In this document: positions 25,422 through 32,809 of the stretch, one piece after another
Layout: every line of letters begins with the position of its first letter
Numbering within the stretch: the stretch's first letter is position 1
DNA from: Paenisporosarcina sp. TG20
GTDB lineage: Bacteria; Bacillota; Bacilli; Bacillales_A; Planococcaceae
Direction of reading: 5' to 3'
Length of the DNA: 32,809 bases
NCBI RefSeq assembly: GCF_000286315.1
Contig: NZ_ALJG01000344.1
Coordinates: 1 to 32,809, forward strand
Made by a program: the position numbers and the translations under genes
The notes under the pieces: model-generated
Told to the model about the DNA's origin: nothing
Database searches by the model: none
The model's input: only the letters and a program-made list of their open reading frames with translations

Positions 25422-27065
25422 TCATTTTTTACTGTTTAACCACAATTGCACCATTGCCATTCTCCGTCCAAAAGGCAATAAAAACCATTCCTTCTCTGCG
25501 ATAATTCGACTCTTTGCAATGTAAAGCAAAAAGATGATAGCACCTACCCCTACACTTGTAAGGGCTGTAAACATAGCGTTAATCCTACTCGGTAGTCCAC
25601 CAAATAACCAACTATCTACTATGAATATCCATGTTAGCACAGTAATTATCATGAATATCGAAGCTACGATTAAATGCCCGTAAAAGTTAATTGTTGCAAA
25701 TCGAATCCTCAATATTGAATACAGATAAAAGTATAAACTTATTGCAATAAAGGCAAATCCAATATTACTGGCAATTGCCGCTCCCATTATCCCGTAACCA
25801 GGTAGTAACCACATATTAAAAAACCATTTAAGGGTGAGCCCAATTATCAGCAATATTGCAGTTAAAGTTACTTTTCCTAATCCTTGTAACACAGATGTCA
25901 TTGTTAAAATTAATGAAAGCCAAAAGATTTGGATACAAAATACCGCGATTGTTGAGGAGAAATCTCTCGTCTCAAACAACATTTCATTAACAGGGGGCAG
26001 TACTAAAATTAGGCCAAGTGTTGCTGCCACTCCAAATAGAAGTGCGATGCGGAAGGTCAATTGAGCATATGGAATGGCATTTCTACCAGTCTTCTTTTTT
26101 GTTGCATAAGCAATCATTGGAACTATTGAAAGTGACAAAGTCGAAGCGATGAGAATTCCCATTTGAACTAAAGGTAATCCCCTGTCATATGTGCCTTTCA
26201 TCTCCATCGCCGTTAAACGACTGATTCCAGCTTCAGTTAGACTTTTAAAAACTGTAAAGGAGTCTACCAGTTGAAAAAACAACAAAATAAGTGAACTCAT
26301 ACTAACACTTAAGCTAATGATAGTAAGTTTCTGGACAATTGGTCTGATTTTAATCGTGTTAGGAGTTCTCTTAAATAATTCATGTGATGATTTTTTTTGC
26401 ACATATAGCAATAGAAGTATAATACCTGCAATTTCACCAACTATGGCACCTAAAAGTGCTGTACTACCGGCAGTATATAAAGAGGCTCCTGTCCTAACAA
26501 CGATGAATGTACCCACCAAAATAACCGTCACACGTACAACTTGCTCAACGACTTGTCCATAAGCAATAGGTTCCATTCTACCCTCTGCTTGAAACGAACC
26601 CTTCAGTAGGGCGAGAAAAGGCATTAACAGCATCACAAACGAGCCAGTATGTAATAGTTTTGAAAGCTCCTGATCACCCATCCAAGCAGCTAGCAAATCT
26701 GCTCCTGTAAATAACAAAGTAAAACCGATGATGGATATAATGCTTAAATAAATAAATGCTATACGTAAGATAGCTATTCTTTCATTAGCCTGCGCTTCAT
26801 GTACATCTGCTAAAAGCTTAGAAATGGCAACCGCAAATCCATAGGATGTCCATATCGTTAGCACCCCGATAAACGGATACACTTGTTGGTATATGTAGAA
26901 TCCTTGATCACCTACAATATTTTGAAAGGGTATTCTGTAAACTGCACTGAGCGCTTTAACAATTAAGGCAGAAAAAGTTAATAACACCGCGCCCTTCATG
27001 AATTTTTGCATCGTCCATTCGTTGGTCATAATTTTCCTCATCCAATCAAGCAATATGTAGTTCAT
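25422..27065 (-). CDS. yabM: MATE/MVF-type polysaccharide flippase family protein (SpoVB/MurJ-like)
   Basis: Polytopic membrane protein (547 residues, about 14 hydrophobic segments) of the polysaccharide transporter/SpoVB group that flips lipid-linked cell-wall or polysaccharide precursors. The family-like start of the first helix is MKGAVLLTFSALIVKALSAVYRIPF. Two starts are possible: ATG at 27065 (AAGGTGAGG 8 nt upstream) and ATG at 27029 (GAGG 6 nt upstream); similarity begins near the second. The substrate is not deducible. It lies directly upstream of yabN. Confidence 0.9.
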   Translation of the reverse strand: MNYILLDWMRKIMTNEWTMQKFMKGAVLLTFSALIVKALSAVYRIPFQNIVGDQGFYIYQQVYPFIGVLTIWTSYGFAVAISKLLADVHEAQANERIAILRIAFIYLSIISIIGFTLLFTGADLLAAWMGDQELSKLLHTGSFVMLLMPFLALLKGSFQAEGRMEPIAYGQVVEQVVRVTVILVGTFIVVRTGASLYTAGSTALLGAIVGEIAGIILLLLYVQKKSSHELFKRTPNTIKIRPIVQKLTIISLSVSMSSLILLFFQLVDSFTVFKSLTEAGISRLTAMEMKGTYDRGLPLVQMGILIASTLSLSIVPMIAYATKKKTGRNAIPYAQLTFRIALLFGVAATLGLILVLPPVNEMLFETRDFSSTIAVFCIQIFWLSLILTMTSVLQGLGKVTLTAILLIIGLTLKWFFNMWLLPGYGIMGAAIASNIGFAFIAISLYFYLYSILRIRFATINFYGHLIVASIFMIITVLTWIFIVDSWLFGGLPSRINAMFTALTSVGVGAIIFLLYIAKSRIIAEKEWFLLPFGRRMAMVQLWLNSKK

Positions 27066-27193
27066 ATTACTTGCCTCACCTTTGATTCATATACAGCAGA
27101 AATCTTGAGGTTATATTGGCTTCTTTTCTAAAATAAGTAATTTTAAGTCAGTATCATAGCCATCTACATACATTTTAAGAACATTATAACATG

Positions 27194-27232
27194 AAAAAAA
27201 CGCCTCCTTAGTTAGTAAGAAGACGTTTTTTT
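27194..27232 (-). terminator. terminator downstream of spoVT
   Basis: A 17-nt arm pair (27194-27210 with 27216-27232, two G-U pairs, 5-nt loop) has T-runs on both strands. It lies about 215 nt after the spoVT stop and before yabM. Confidence 0.85.
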
Positions 27233-27447
27233 CGATTATTCCAACATGGAGTATATTTACCATCGGACTCTCTCCATTTCGATGTTGTACAGTACAGTAG
27301 CGAAACTCAAACTAAACAGGCCACATCACGGGTCAGGAAGCATGCGACAGATGTCGAGTGTTTTCCTTTTCCCCTTAACTCATTCGAAAATAAGTATTTG
27401 ATTTAAAAACTCCTGAGCAAGTCAAGCCAAAGTGACTTCTCCACAAT
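27233..27447. other. unexplained segment between spoVT and its terminator
   Basis: No convincing gene is seen on either strand. It contains AAGTCA/TGACTT arms (about 27418-27438), CGACA/TGTCG followed by a T-rich stretch on the plus strand (about 27342-27370), and ACAGTACAGTAG. It might hold a small RNA or be a long 3' untranslated region of spoVT. Confidence 0.35.
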
Positions 27448-27984
27448 TTAGTGTTCCATTTGTTTAGCTAAAAAGTGGGCTGCAGTTTCTGCTGCCTTTA
27501 TTTCAGCATCTCCAATAGTATGGACTTTTGATAATAAGTAAACAGCACCAATCGGGTTTCCACTAGCAACAATCGGTGCAACACAATACGATTTTACTTG
27601 TTCGACTTGTCCCGAAATCCATTCAACGGATTTTTCCGTTTTTTCCGTGACAGTCGTACGCATTTGCAGAATTTCTTCCGCTTGGGAAGATAATCGATGG
27701 TTCAGATAATCTTTTTTTGATACGCCAGCAACTGCAATCATTTCATCTCGGTCGCTAATAAAAGCCGGAGTGCCGAGCGTTGCATATAACGTTTCTGCAT
27801 ACTCCTGAGCAAAATCACCCAGTTCACTAATTGGGGAGTATTTTTTCAAAATTACTTCTCCATCGCGATCTGTAAATATTTCCAGTGGGTCTCCCTCTCG
27901 AATCCGAAGCGTTCTTCTAATTTCTTTCGGAATTACGATACGGCCGAGATCATCAATTCGTCTGACAATGCCTGTAGCTTTCAT
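27448..27984 (-). CDS. spoVT: stage V sporulation protein T (AbrB-type regulator)
   Basis: DNA-binding regulator of sigma-G-dependent genes in the forespore. The 178 residues comprise an N-terminal AbrB swapped-hairpin domain (1-52, GIVRRIDDLGRIVIPKEIRR) and a C-terminal GAF domain (about 57-178). The length equals B. subtilis SpoVT. The start has GTGAGGAACAAGG upstream. A good sigma-G promoter precedes it, overlapping the mfd end, as expected for its forespore expression. Confidence 0.98.
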   Translation of the reverse strand: MKATGIVRRIDDLGRIVIPKEIRRTLRIREGDPLEIFTDRDGEVILKKYSPISELGDFAQEYAETLYATLGTPAFISDRDEMIAVAGVSKKDYLNHRLSSQAEEILQMRTTVTEKTEKSVEWISGQVEQVKSYCVAPIVASGNPIGAVYLLSKVHTIGDAEIKAAETAAHFLAKQMEH

Positions 27985-28033
27985 CCTTGTTCCTCACTTT
28001 CAATAGAAATTCAAATTTCTCTGATTTCTAACA

Positions 28034-28064
28034 TAGTATGCGTCATGTTTGGACAAAATATGCA
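28034..28064 (-). promoter_or_regulatory. sigma-G promoter of spoVT
   Basis: Minus-strand -35 TGCATA (28059-28064) and -10 CATACTA (28034-28040) are 18 nt apart, matching the sigma-G pattern (GHATR, 17-18 nt, CATWHTA). It lies between the mfd stop codon and the spoVT start. Confidence 0.82.
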
Positions 28065-28073
28065 ATATCGGTA

Positions 28074-31000
28074 TTACTCACCAACAGAGGTAACTACTTC
28101 TTTCCTGACTTCAAATAATAATTTCATCATTGCTTCTAATACGTCAAACGGGTGATGTTTATTCAGTTTTTTTTCATCAATTGTTATAAGCAGTTGTTGA
28201 AGGGAATTCATTTGAAAACCAACTGCTCGCCCATAGTCTAATGATGACTGTACCAACATAGCGCCTTTCGTTTTCTGTGTGCCTTTTATTGATAGTGTTA
28301 TCGTCAATAAAAGGTTCGTTTTTTTAATCGACTCAACGTCAGTTTGTTTTGCCCATACTTTTATTCGTGAAATTCGCATTAAGCGTTCTGCTTCAACAGG
28401 CATATTTCCAAAACGGTCTATCAATTCATCAACAAGGTCTTCATATTCTTTCTCATTTCCCACTGCTTTAATACGTTTATACATCTGAATTTTTTGAAAT
28501 CCATCTGGAATATAGGAGTCCGGCAAATACGCATCAAACGGTAATGAAATTTCTACATCCGATATCTCTTCTTGTTTCACAATACCACTTTGTTTCTCTT
28601 CGATTGCTTCTTGTAGCATTTGGGCATATAAATCAAAACCAACTGAATCGATAAAGCCGTGTTGCTGTGAACCAAGCAAGTTTCCTGCTCCACGAATGGA
28701 TAAATCCCGCATGGCAATCTTGAACCCTGAACCTAGTTCTGTAAATTCTTTTATTGCTTGTAATCTTTTTTCAGCAACATCTGTCAAAACCTTGTCCCGT
28801 TGATACATAAAGTACGCATAAGCTACTCGATTTGAACGACCAACACGACCTCTTAATTGATACAATTGTGAAAGTCCCATACGATCAGCATCTTGCACAA
28901 TCAACGTATTAACATTCGGTATATCAATACCTGTTTCGATGATGGTCGTGGTGACTAATACATCATAATCGCCTTCTAAAAATGTAAGTATTACTGATTC
29001 TAATTCTCTTTCTGTCATTTGGCCATGCGCAAAACCAATACGAGCTTCCGGAACAAGCATTTGAATTTCATCTACCTTACGTGCCATATCTTCTACACGA
29101 TTGTATAGATAAAATGATTGCCCGCCTCTTGCCATTTCACGTTCAATGGATTCTCGTACAAGTGCACTATTTTGCTCCATTACATATGTTTGGACAGGAA
29201 AACGATTTGCTGGAGGCGTTTCAATTACAGATAAATCACGCACTCCAACCATCGACATATGAAGCGTTCTAGGGATCGGAGTTGCTGTTAGTGTCAACAC
29301 ATCAACATTCGTTTTAATTTGTTTAATCTTTTCTTTGTGTGTAACACCAAACCGCTGCTCTTCATCGACGACAAGCAACCCTAAATCGTGGTATTCGATA
29401 TCTTTGGATAACAAACGATGTGTACCAACCACCACATCAATTGTCCCTACTTTTAACCCTTTAATCGTTTCAGTTTGCTGTTTTTTTGATCTGAAGCGAC
29501 TTAGCAACCCTACTTCTACTGGAAAATCCGCAAACCGTTCTTTCATGGTTTCGTAATGTTGTTGAGCTAAAATGGTCGTCGGCACTAAAAAGGCTATTTG
29601 TTTACTATCCAGCACAGCTTTAAATGCTGCCCGAATAGCCACTTCTGTCTTCCCGTATCCAACATCCCCACAGACTAAGCGGTCCATTGGTCTTTCTCTT
29701 TCCATATCACGTTTTACTTCTTCAATCGAACGTAATTGATCATCTGTTTCTTCGTATTGAAATGCCGCTTCAAATGTATGTTGCATTTCTTGGTCAGGCT
29801 CAAACGCATACCCTTTTTCAGACTCTCGTTTGGCATAAAGTTTTATTAAATCATCTGCAATATCTTGTACTGCAGCAGACACTTTTATTTTTGTTTTCTT
29901 CCACTCTGCGCCGCCTAGTTTATGTAGCTTAGGTTGCCTTTCTTCGGACGCCACGTACTTTTGAATTTGATCTATTTGATCAATCGGTACAAACAATTTA
30001 TCTTCTGCTTGGTACCTAATGTGTAAGTAATCTTTATGAATCCCATTAATTTCAAGCGTTTCAATGCCAATATATTTCCCTATACCATGATGAGTATGAA
30101 CAATAAAGTCACCAGCTTTGATTTCTGAATAACTCTTTATTCGTTCAGCGTTCGTCATCTTTTGTGGGCGTGATTTCTTTTTTGGTCGTTGCTTAAAAAG
30201 TTCCTCATCCGTCAGAACCGCTAAACGTTGGAGCGGTAGTTCAAACCCATTCGACATTTCACCATTTACAATATATATACCTGGTTGTTCAGGCTCGCTT
30301 TTCCCAGATAACACATGACTAGTCATATCATAATCTTCTAGAACATCTTTAACTTTTTTCTGACGTTCCTTTCCTTCAGCCAAAATAAACACAAAAAATT
30401 TCCCGGCTTCAAAACGTTCCATTTCATTTTTCAAGAGGTTCATTTGTCCATGGAAATGTTGCATAGGTTTACAAGAAAATGAAATCGATTTTTTCAAAGG
30501 AATTCCTGAAAAAGCACGTGCAAATACAGAAAAATATACCTTTCGTTGAGTCATCATCCCAAGAATTTCTTTAAAGCTAAACGAGATCTTTACATCATGA
30601 ACTGTTTTACCTTCTTCAAGCAATGATATATGCCAATCTTTTTCTTCACGTTCTAGTGAATTTGTTGTTTCTTGGATTCGTCCAACCTCGTCAAATAGCA
30701 CCAAACCTTCTTTATCAAAATAGTCGCCTAAAAAGGTAGGGTGATCTTCAAGAATGGAGACATACTTATTCACATGTTCAGGTATATCACCTGATCTAAG
30801 CAACTCTATATCATGAGAAATATTTCTAAGTAGTAGCTCTTTTGTTTCGGGCTTCTTTAATTTTTTTAAACTAGTAGCCAATGACACTTCTAATTTTTCA
30901 GCAAGGAGACTTAGTTGTTTACTCGTCCACACAAATTCGGTTGCGGGGAGAATGCATACTTTTTTAAGTTTCTTAATAGACCGTTGATCTTCCGCAGAAA

Positions 31001-31619
31001 ATGTGCGAATTGAATCGACTTCCATATCAAAGAATTCAAGTCTAATTGGATTTTCCAAATAGATTGGGTAAATGTCCAGAATGCCTCCACGTAGCGCAAA
31101 CTCCCCGGGAGCAGTAACTATCGATTGTCTGGAGTAACCCATTGCAACCAACTGTTCAAGCCACTCGTCCAAATTCACTTCTTTACCAATTGAAGTTTCA
31201 AGACGACTCGCTTTCCATTGTTTCAGATTTGGCATGTGACGACGAAGTCCCGCTATTGGTGTTATAACAACCCCGCGCTTGTTAGAATGCATAAATTCAA
31301 GCGTTTCAATACGTCCAGCACGAAGTTCGGGACTTGATGCTGATAAATCAGCAGCAATCAACTCATCGGCAGGATATAAGCGTACTTTATCTTCTCCAAG
31401 TAGCTTTACCATGTCTTCAAATAATCGCTGAGCCTGCAACAAATTCGGTGAAACTACTAAAATCGGTTTCTCCGTCTCTATTGCAATAGATTGAATGAAG
31501 AGTGGTCGTGCACCTCCAACCAGCCCTGTAACTAGTTGTTGATCAATTCCTTTTTGAATATCTGTTAGTAATTCATTAATATGATGGTCTTTCATAAATA
31601 ATTGATGTAATGATTCCAT
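28074..31619 (-). CDS. mfd: transcription-repair coupling factor Mfd
   Basis: SF2 translocase that removes RNA polymerase stalled at DNA lesions and recruits UvrA. From the ATG at 31619 it has 1181 residues, the usual length. Domains in order: a degenerate UvrB-like module (about 1-340), the CarD-like RNA polymerase interaction domain (about 480-560, GDFIVHTHHGIGKYIG), the helicase core with GDVGYGKTE, DEEQRFGV and TATPIPRTL, the RecG-like TRG region (QLRGRVGRS), and the C-terminal TRCF domain. AAGGAGG lies 5 nt before this ATG; a frame extending nine codons upstream is rejected. Confidence 0.98.
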   Translation of the reverse strand: MESLHQLFMKDHHINELLTDIQKGIDQQLVTGLVGGARPLFIQSIAIETEKPILVVSPNLLQAQRLFEDMVKLLGEDKVRLYPADELIAADLSASSPELRAGRIETLEFMHSNKRGVVITPIAGLRRHMPNLKQWKASRLETSIGKEVNLDEWLEQLVAMGYSRQSIVTAPGEFALRGGILDIYPIYLENPIRLEFFDMEVDSIRTFSAEDQRSIKKLKKVCILPATEFVWTSKQLSLLAEKLEVSLATSLKKLKKPETKELLLRNISHDIELLRSGDIPEHVNKYVSILEDHPTFLGDYFDKEGLVLFDEVGRIQETTNSLEREEKDWHISLLEEGKTVHDVKISFSFKEILGMMTQRKVYFSVFARAFSGIPLKKSISFSCKPMQHFHGQMNLLKNEMERFEAGKFFVFILAEGKERQKKVKDVLEDYDMTSHVLSGKSEPEQPGIYIVNGEMSNGFELPLQRLAVLTDEELFKQRPKKKSRPQKMTNAERIKSYSEIKAGDFIVHTHHGIGKYIGIETLEINGIHKDYLHIRYQAEDKLFVPIDQIDQIQKYVASEERQPKLHKLGGAEWKKTKIKVSAAVQDIADDLIKLYAKRESEKGYAFEPDQEMQHTFEAAFQYEETDDQLRSIEEVKRDMERERPMDRLVCGDVGYGKTEVAIRAAFKAVLDSKQIAFLVPTTILAQQHYETMKERFADFPVEVGLLSRFRSKKQQTETIKGLKVGTIDVVVGTHRLLSKDIEYHDLGLLVVDEEQRFGVTHKEKIKQIKTNVDVLTLTATPIPRTLHMSMVGVRDLSVIETPPANRFPVQTYVMEQNSALVRESIEREMARGGQSFYLYNRVEDMARKVDEIQMLVPEARIGFAHGQMTERELESVILTFLEGDYDVLVTTTIIETGIDIPNVNTLIVQDADRMGLSQLYQLRGRVGRSNRVAYAYFMYQRDKVLTDVAEKRLQAIKEFTELGSGFKIAMRDLSIRGAGNLLGSQQHGFIDSVGFDLYAQMLQEAIEEKQSGIVKQEEISDVEISLPFDAYLPDSYIPDGFQKIQMYKRIKAVGNEKEYEDLVDELIDRFGNMPVEAERLMRISRIKVWAKQTDVESIKKTNLLLTITLSIKGTQKTKGAMLVQSSLDYGRAVGFQMNSLQQLLITIDEKKLNKHHPFDVLEAMMKLLFEVRKEVVTSVGE

Positions 31620-31689
31620 AAGAACCTCCTTATAAGAGAAGCGCACAGTGTCTATCTAGCCCTATAACATGAAATGTGGAAGAAGCATT

Positions 31690-31790
31690 ATTTAATGCGC
31701 TAGAGAGCGTAAAAATGCGAAAGAACGAAGGCTAAGATTGCAACGTCCTGTCGCAACCCCTTCGTGACCCATATCGCGAGAGACCAAAAC
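31690..31790. repeat. structured GC-rich intergenic element between fin and mfd
   Basis: Nested arms ACGAAGG/CCTTCGT (31725-31731, 31759-31765) and TTGC/GCAA (31738-31741, 31753-31756) form a hairpin, with a small GCGCT/AGCGT hairpin beside it (about 31697-31710). It is followed by GTGACCCATATCGCGAGAG. The composition and style resemble dispersed repeats of Planococcaceae as I remember them. A partly similar stretch lies at about 11190-11270. Confidence 0.45.
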
Positions 31791-31798
31791 AGAAAAAG

Positions 31799-31826
31799 GC
31801 TTTGTGCGCGAAACCCACGCCAAAGC
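31799..31826 (-). terminator. terminator of fin
   Basis: The stem GCTTTG...CAAAGC with an inner GCGTG/CGCGC (one bulge) is followed on the minus strand by TTTTTC. It begins 7 nt after the fin stop. Confidence 0.82.
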
Positions 31827-31832
31827 TACTTC

Positions 31833-32060
31833 TTATTGTATCCATTTTTGCATAGCATAGTAGTCTGGATTATCCAGCAGAGATTTTTCACAATGCTCAC
31901 AAATACTGTTTACGGTTAGTATACCCTCTTCATTTTCAGTAATAAATTCTTCCGAGAACTCTTCTTTCATTTGCTTAACTCTACCATGCTGCAATACGGA
32001 TTGGCCTGTTAAATGCCCCATTTCTTTTTTGCAGTGTCTACACTTTACACGAATTGACAT
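31833..32060 (-). CDS. fin: anti-sigma-F factor Fin
   Basis: Small forespore protein (YabK) that in B. subtilis binds RNA polymerase/sigma-F and helps the switch to sigma-G. The 75 residues contain two cysteine pairs expected for a zinc site: CRHC (8-11) and CEHC (54-57). AAGGAGG lies 11 nt before the ATG. A sigma-G-like promoter overlaps the end of pth upstream, in keeping with forespore expression, and a terminator follows, so it can be a single-gene unit. Confidence 0.94.
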   Translation of the reverse strand: MSIRVKCRHCKKEMGHLTGQSVLQHGRVKQMKEEFSEEFITENEEGILTVNSICEHCEKSLLDNPDYYAMQKWIQ

Positions 32061-32083
32061 AATCGGACCGGCCTCCTTTTTTT

Positions 32084-32114
32084 TAGTATAGACCGGTCGG
32101 ACTCAATTTATTCC
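32084..32114 (-). promoter_or_regulatory. forespore (sigma-G/sigma-F type) promoter of fin
   Basis: Minus-strand GGAATA (32109-32114) and TATACTA (32084-32090) are 18 nt apart. This fits sigma-G with one -10 mismatch (TATACTA for CATACTA). The -35 overlaps the pth stop codon. The sigma-F -10 (GG..A.A.T) is not matched. Confidence 0.6.
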
Positions 32115-32677
32115 TTATTAACATTAAAACGATTCATCACATCAAGAAAAGATAACGATAACCACTGTTCACAAGCATCAGCGCTTTTATTCAATACCTC
32201 ATTTATCAAAGGCTTTTCGTCTTTTGTAAATTCGGACAAGACATAGTCAGGTATTTTCATGCCAGTTTGAGGTCGGTCAATTCCTATACGAATACGATTA
32301 AAATTTTGCGTCCCTAGATGTTGAATGATTGACTTGATTCCATTGTGACCACCAGCACTACCTTTTTGACGAAGTCTAATCTTACCAACAACTAAATCCA
32401 AGTCATCATAAATAACAACGATATCTTCTTCTTTGATATCGTAGTAATTCATTAGCGGCACAATACATTCACCTGACAAATTCATATATGTGAGCGGTTT
32501 TACAAGTAATATTTTGCCTTGTGGTTGATGAATGATTGTGTACATCCCTTTGAATTTCATTTGGCTTAAGGTTGTATTAAAACGATTGGCCAATTCATCT
32601 ATAACTTCAAAACCAATATTATGCCTTGTATGTTCATAGGTTTTTCCGGGATTGCCTAATCCGATAATCATTTTCAT
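32108..32677 (-). CDS. pth: peptidyl-tRNA hydrolase
   Basis: Releases peptides from dropped-off peptidyl-tRNA; known as spoVC in B. subtilis because a mutant allele blocks sporulation. The 189 residues show [19 protein letters not shown] (catalytic His), [27 protein letters not shown] and GGHNGIKSI. The open frame extends 32 codons further upstream without similarity; ATG at 32677 has AAGGA about 10 nt upstream and fits the family start. The next ATG is two codons later. Confidence 0.97.
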   Translation of the reverse strand: MKMIIGLGNPGKTYEHTRHNIGFEVIDELANRFNTTLSQMKFKGMYTIIHQPQGKILLVKPLTYMNLSGECIVPLMNYYDIKEEDIVVIYDDLDLVVGKIRLRQKGSAGGHNGIKSIIQHLGTQNFNRIRIGIDRPQTGMKIPDYVLSEFTKDEKPLINEVLNKSADACEQWLSLSFLDVMNRFNVNKE

Positions 32678-32780
32678 AAACGAAACGTCCTTTTCAAGGT
32701 TAGTACCTTTTATTTTATCACAAAGCACGTAATTATTTATACAGCAAGAAGAATGGCTGAAGCCCACTTGCATAAGAAAA

Positions 32781-32801
32781 ACCGGACAAAGTGCGCCCGG
32801 T
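32781..32801 (-). terminator. terminator of the gene upstream of pth (outside the window)
   Basis: ACCGG (32781-32785) and CCGGT (32797-32801) form a short GC-rich stem followed on the minus strand by TTTTTC. By B. subtilis order the upstream gene would be ctc (ribosomal protein L25 family), but it is not in this window. Confidence 0.7.
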
Positions 32802-32809
32802 CCTTAAAG

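Overview
This window is the core chromosomal cluster lying between pth (spoVC) and lysS, in the gene order known from Bacillus subtilis. Every protein gene of the cluster is on the minus strand. In the direction of transcription, from high to low coordinates, the order is: pth, fin, mfd, spoVT, yabM, yabN, rqcP (yabO), yabP, yabQ, divIC, yabR, two tRNA genes, spoIIE, tilS, hpt, ftsH, coaX, hslO, yacD, [insertion], cysK, pabB, pabA, pabC, folP, folB, folK, yazB, dusB, lysS, and then the promoter and leader of an rRNA operon whose 16S gene lies beyond base 1. The sporulation genes (spoIIE, spoVT, yabP, yabQ, fin), low GC content and strong AGGAGG-type ribosome binding sites indicate an endospore-forming Bacillales. 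Protein style and the intergenic repeats suggest the Sporosarcina/Lysinibacillus side (Planococcaceae), but that is inference.

Region by region. (1) 1-327: lysS terminator, tandem rRNA promoters and a boxA-like leader. (2) 327-9083: lysS, dusB and a tightly overlapping folate/p-aminobenzoate operon (pabB-pabA-pabC-folP-folB-folK-yazB-dusB), preceded by cysK with its own promoter and terminator. (3) About 9,190-11,290: an accessory insertion between cysK and yacD. An ISL3-type transposase gene, inactivated by one nonsense codon and facing the other way, sits inside an inverted pair of about 105-bp GC-rich repeats, which sits inside an exact 13-bp inverted repeat. (4) 11,293-20,618: yacD, hslO, coaX, ftsH, hpt, tilS and spoIIE. 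The genes yabS and yabT, found between spoIIE and tilS in B. subtilis, are absent. (5) 20,649-21,800: a control region with a spoIIE promoter of unusual 21-nt spacing on one strand and a strong tRNA promoter on the other, then tRNA-Met and tRNA-Glu on the plus strand, then a frameshifted gene remnant and a 44-nt near-perfect palindrome. (6) 21,797-32,677: yabR to pth, with sequence-visible sigma-G-type promoters for spoVT and fin and a sigma-A promoter for yabR embedded in the divIC terminator.

The genes support basic growth (lysyl-tRNA supply, folate, cysteine, CoA, purine salvage, tRNA decoding, membrane proteolysis, repair, peptidyl-tRNA recycling) together with the sporulation programme. 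I see no clearly new multi-gene system. The parts not explained by the conserved order are the nested insertion, the gene remnant by the tRNAs, the palindrome, the hairpin before yabP, and two unexplained intergenic segments (27,233-27,447 and 31,690-31,790).
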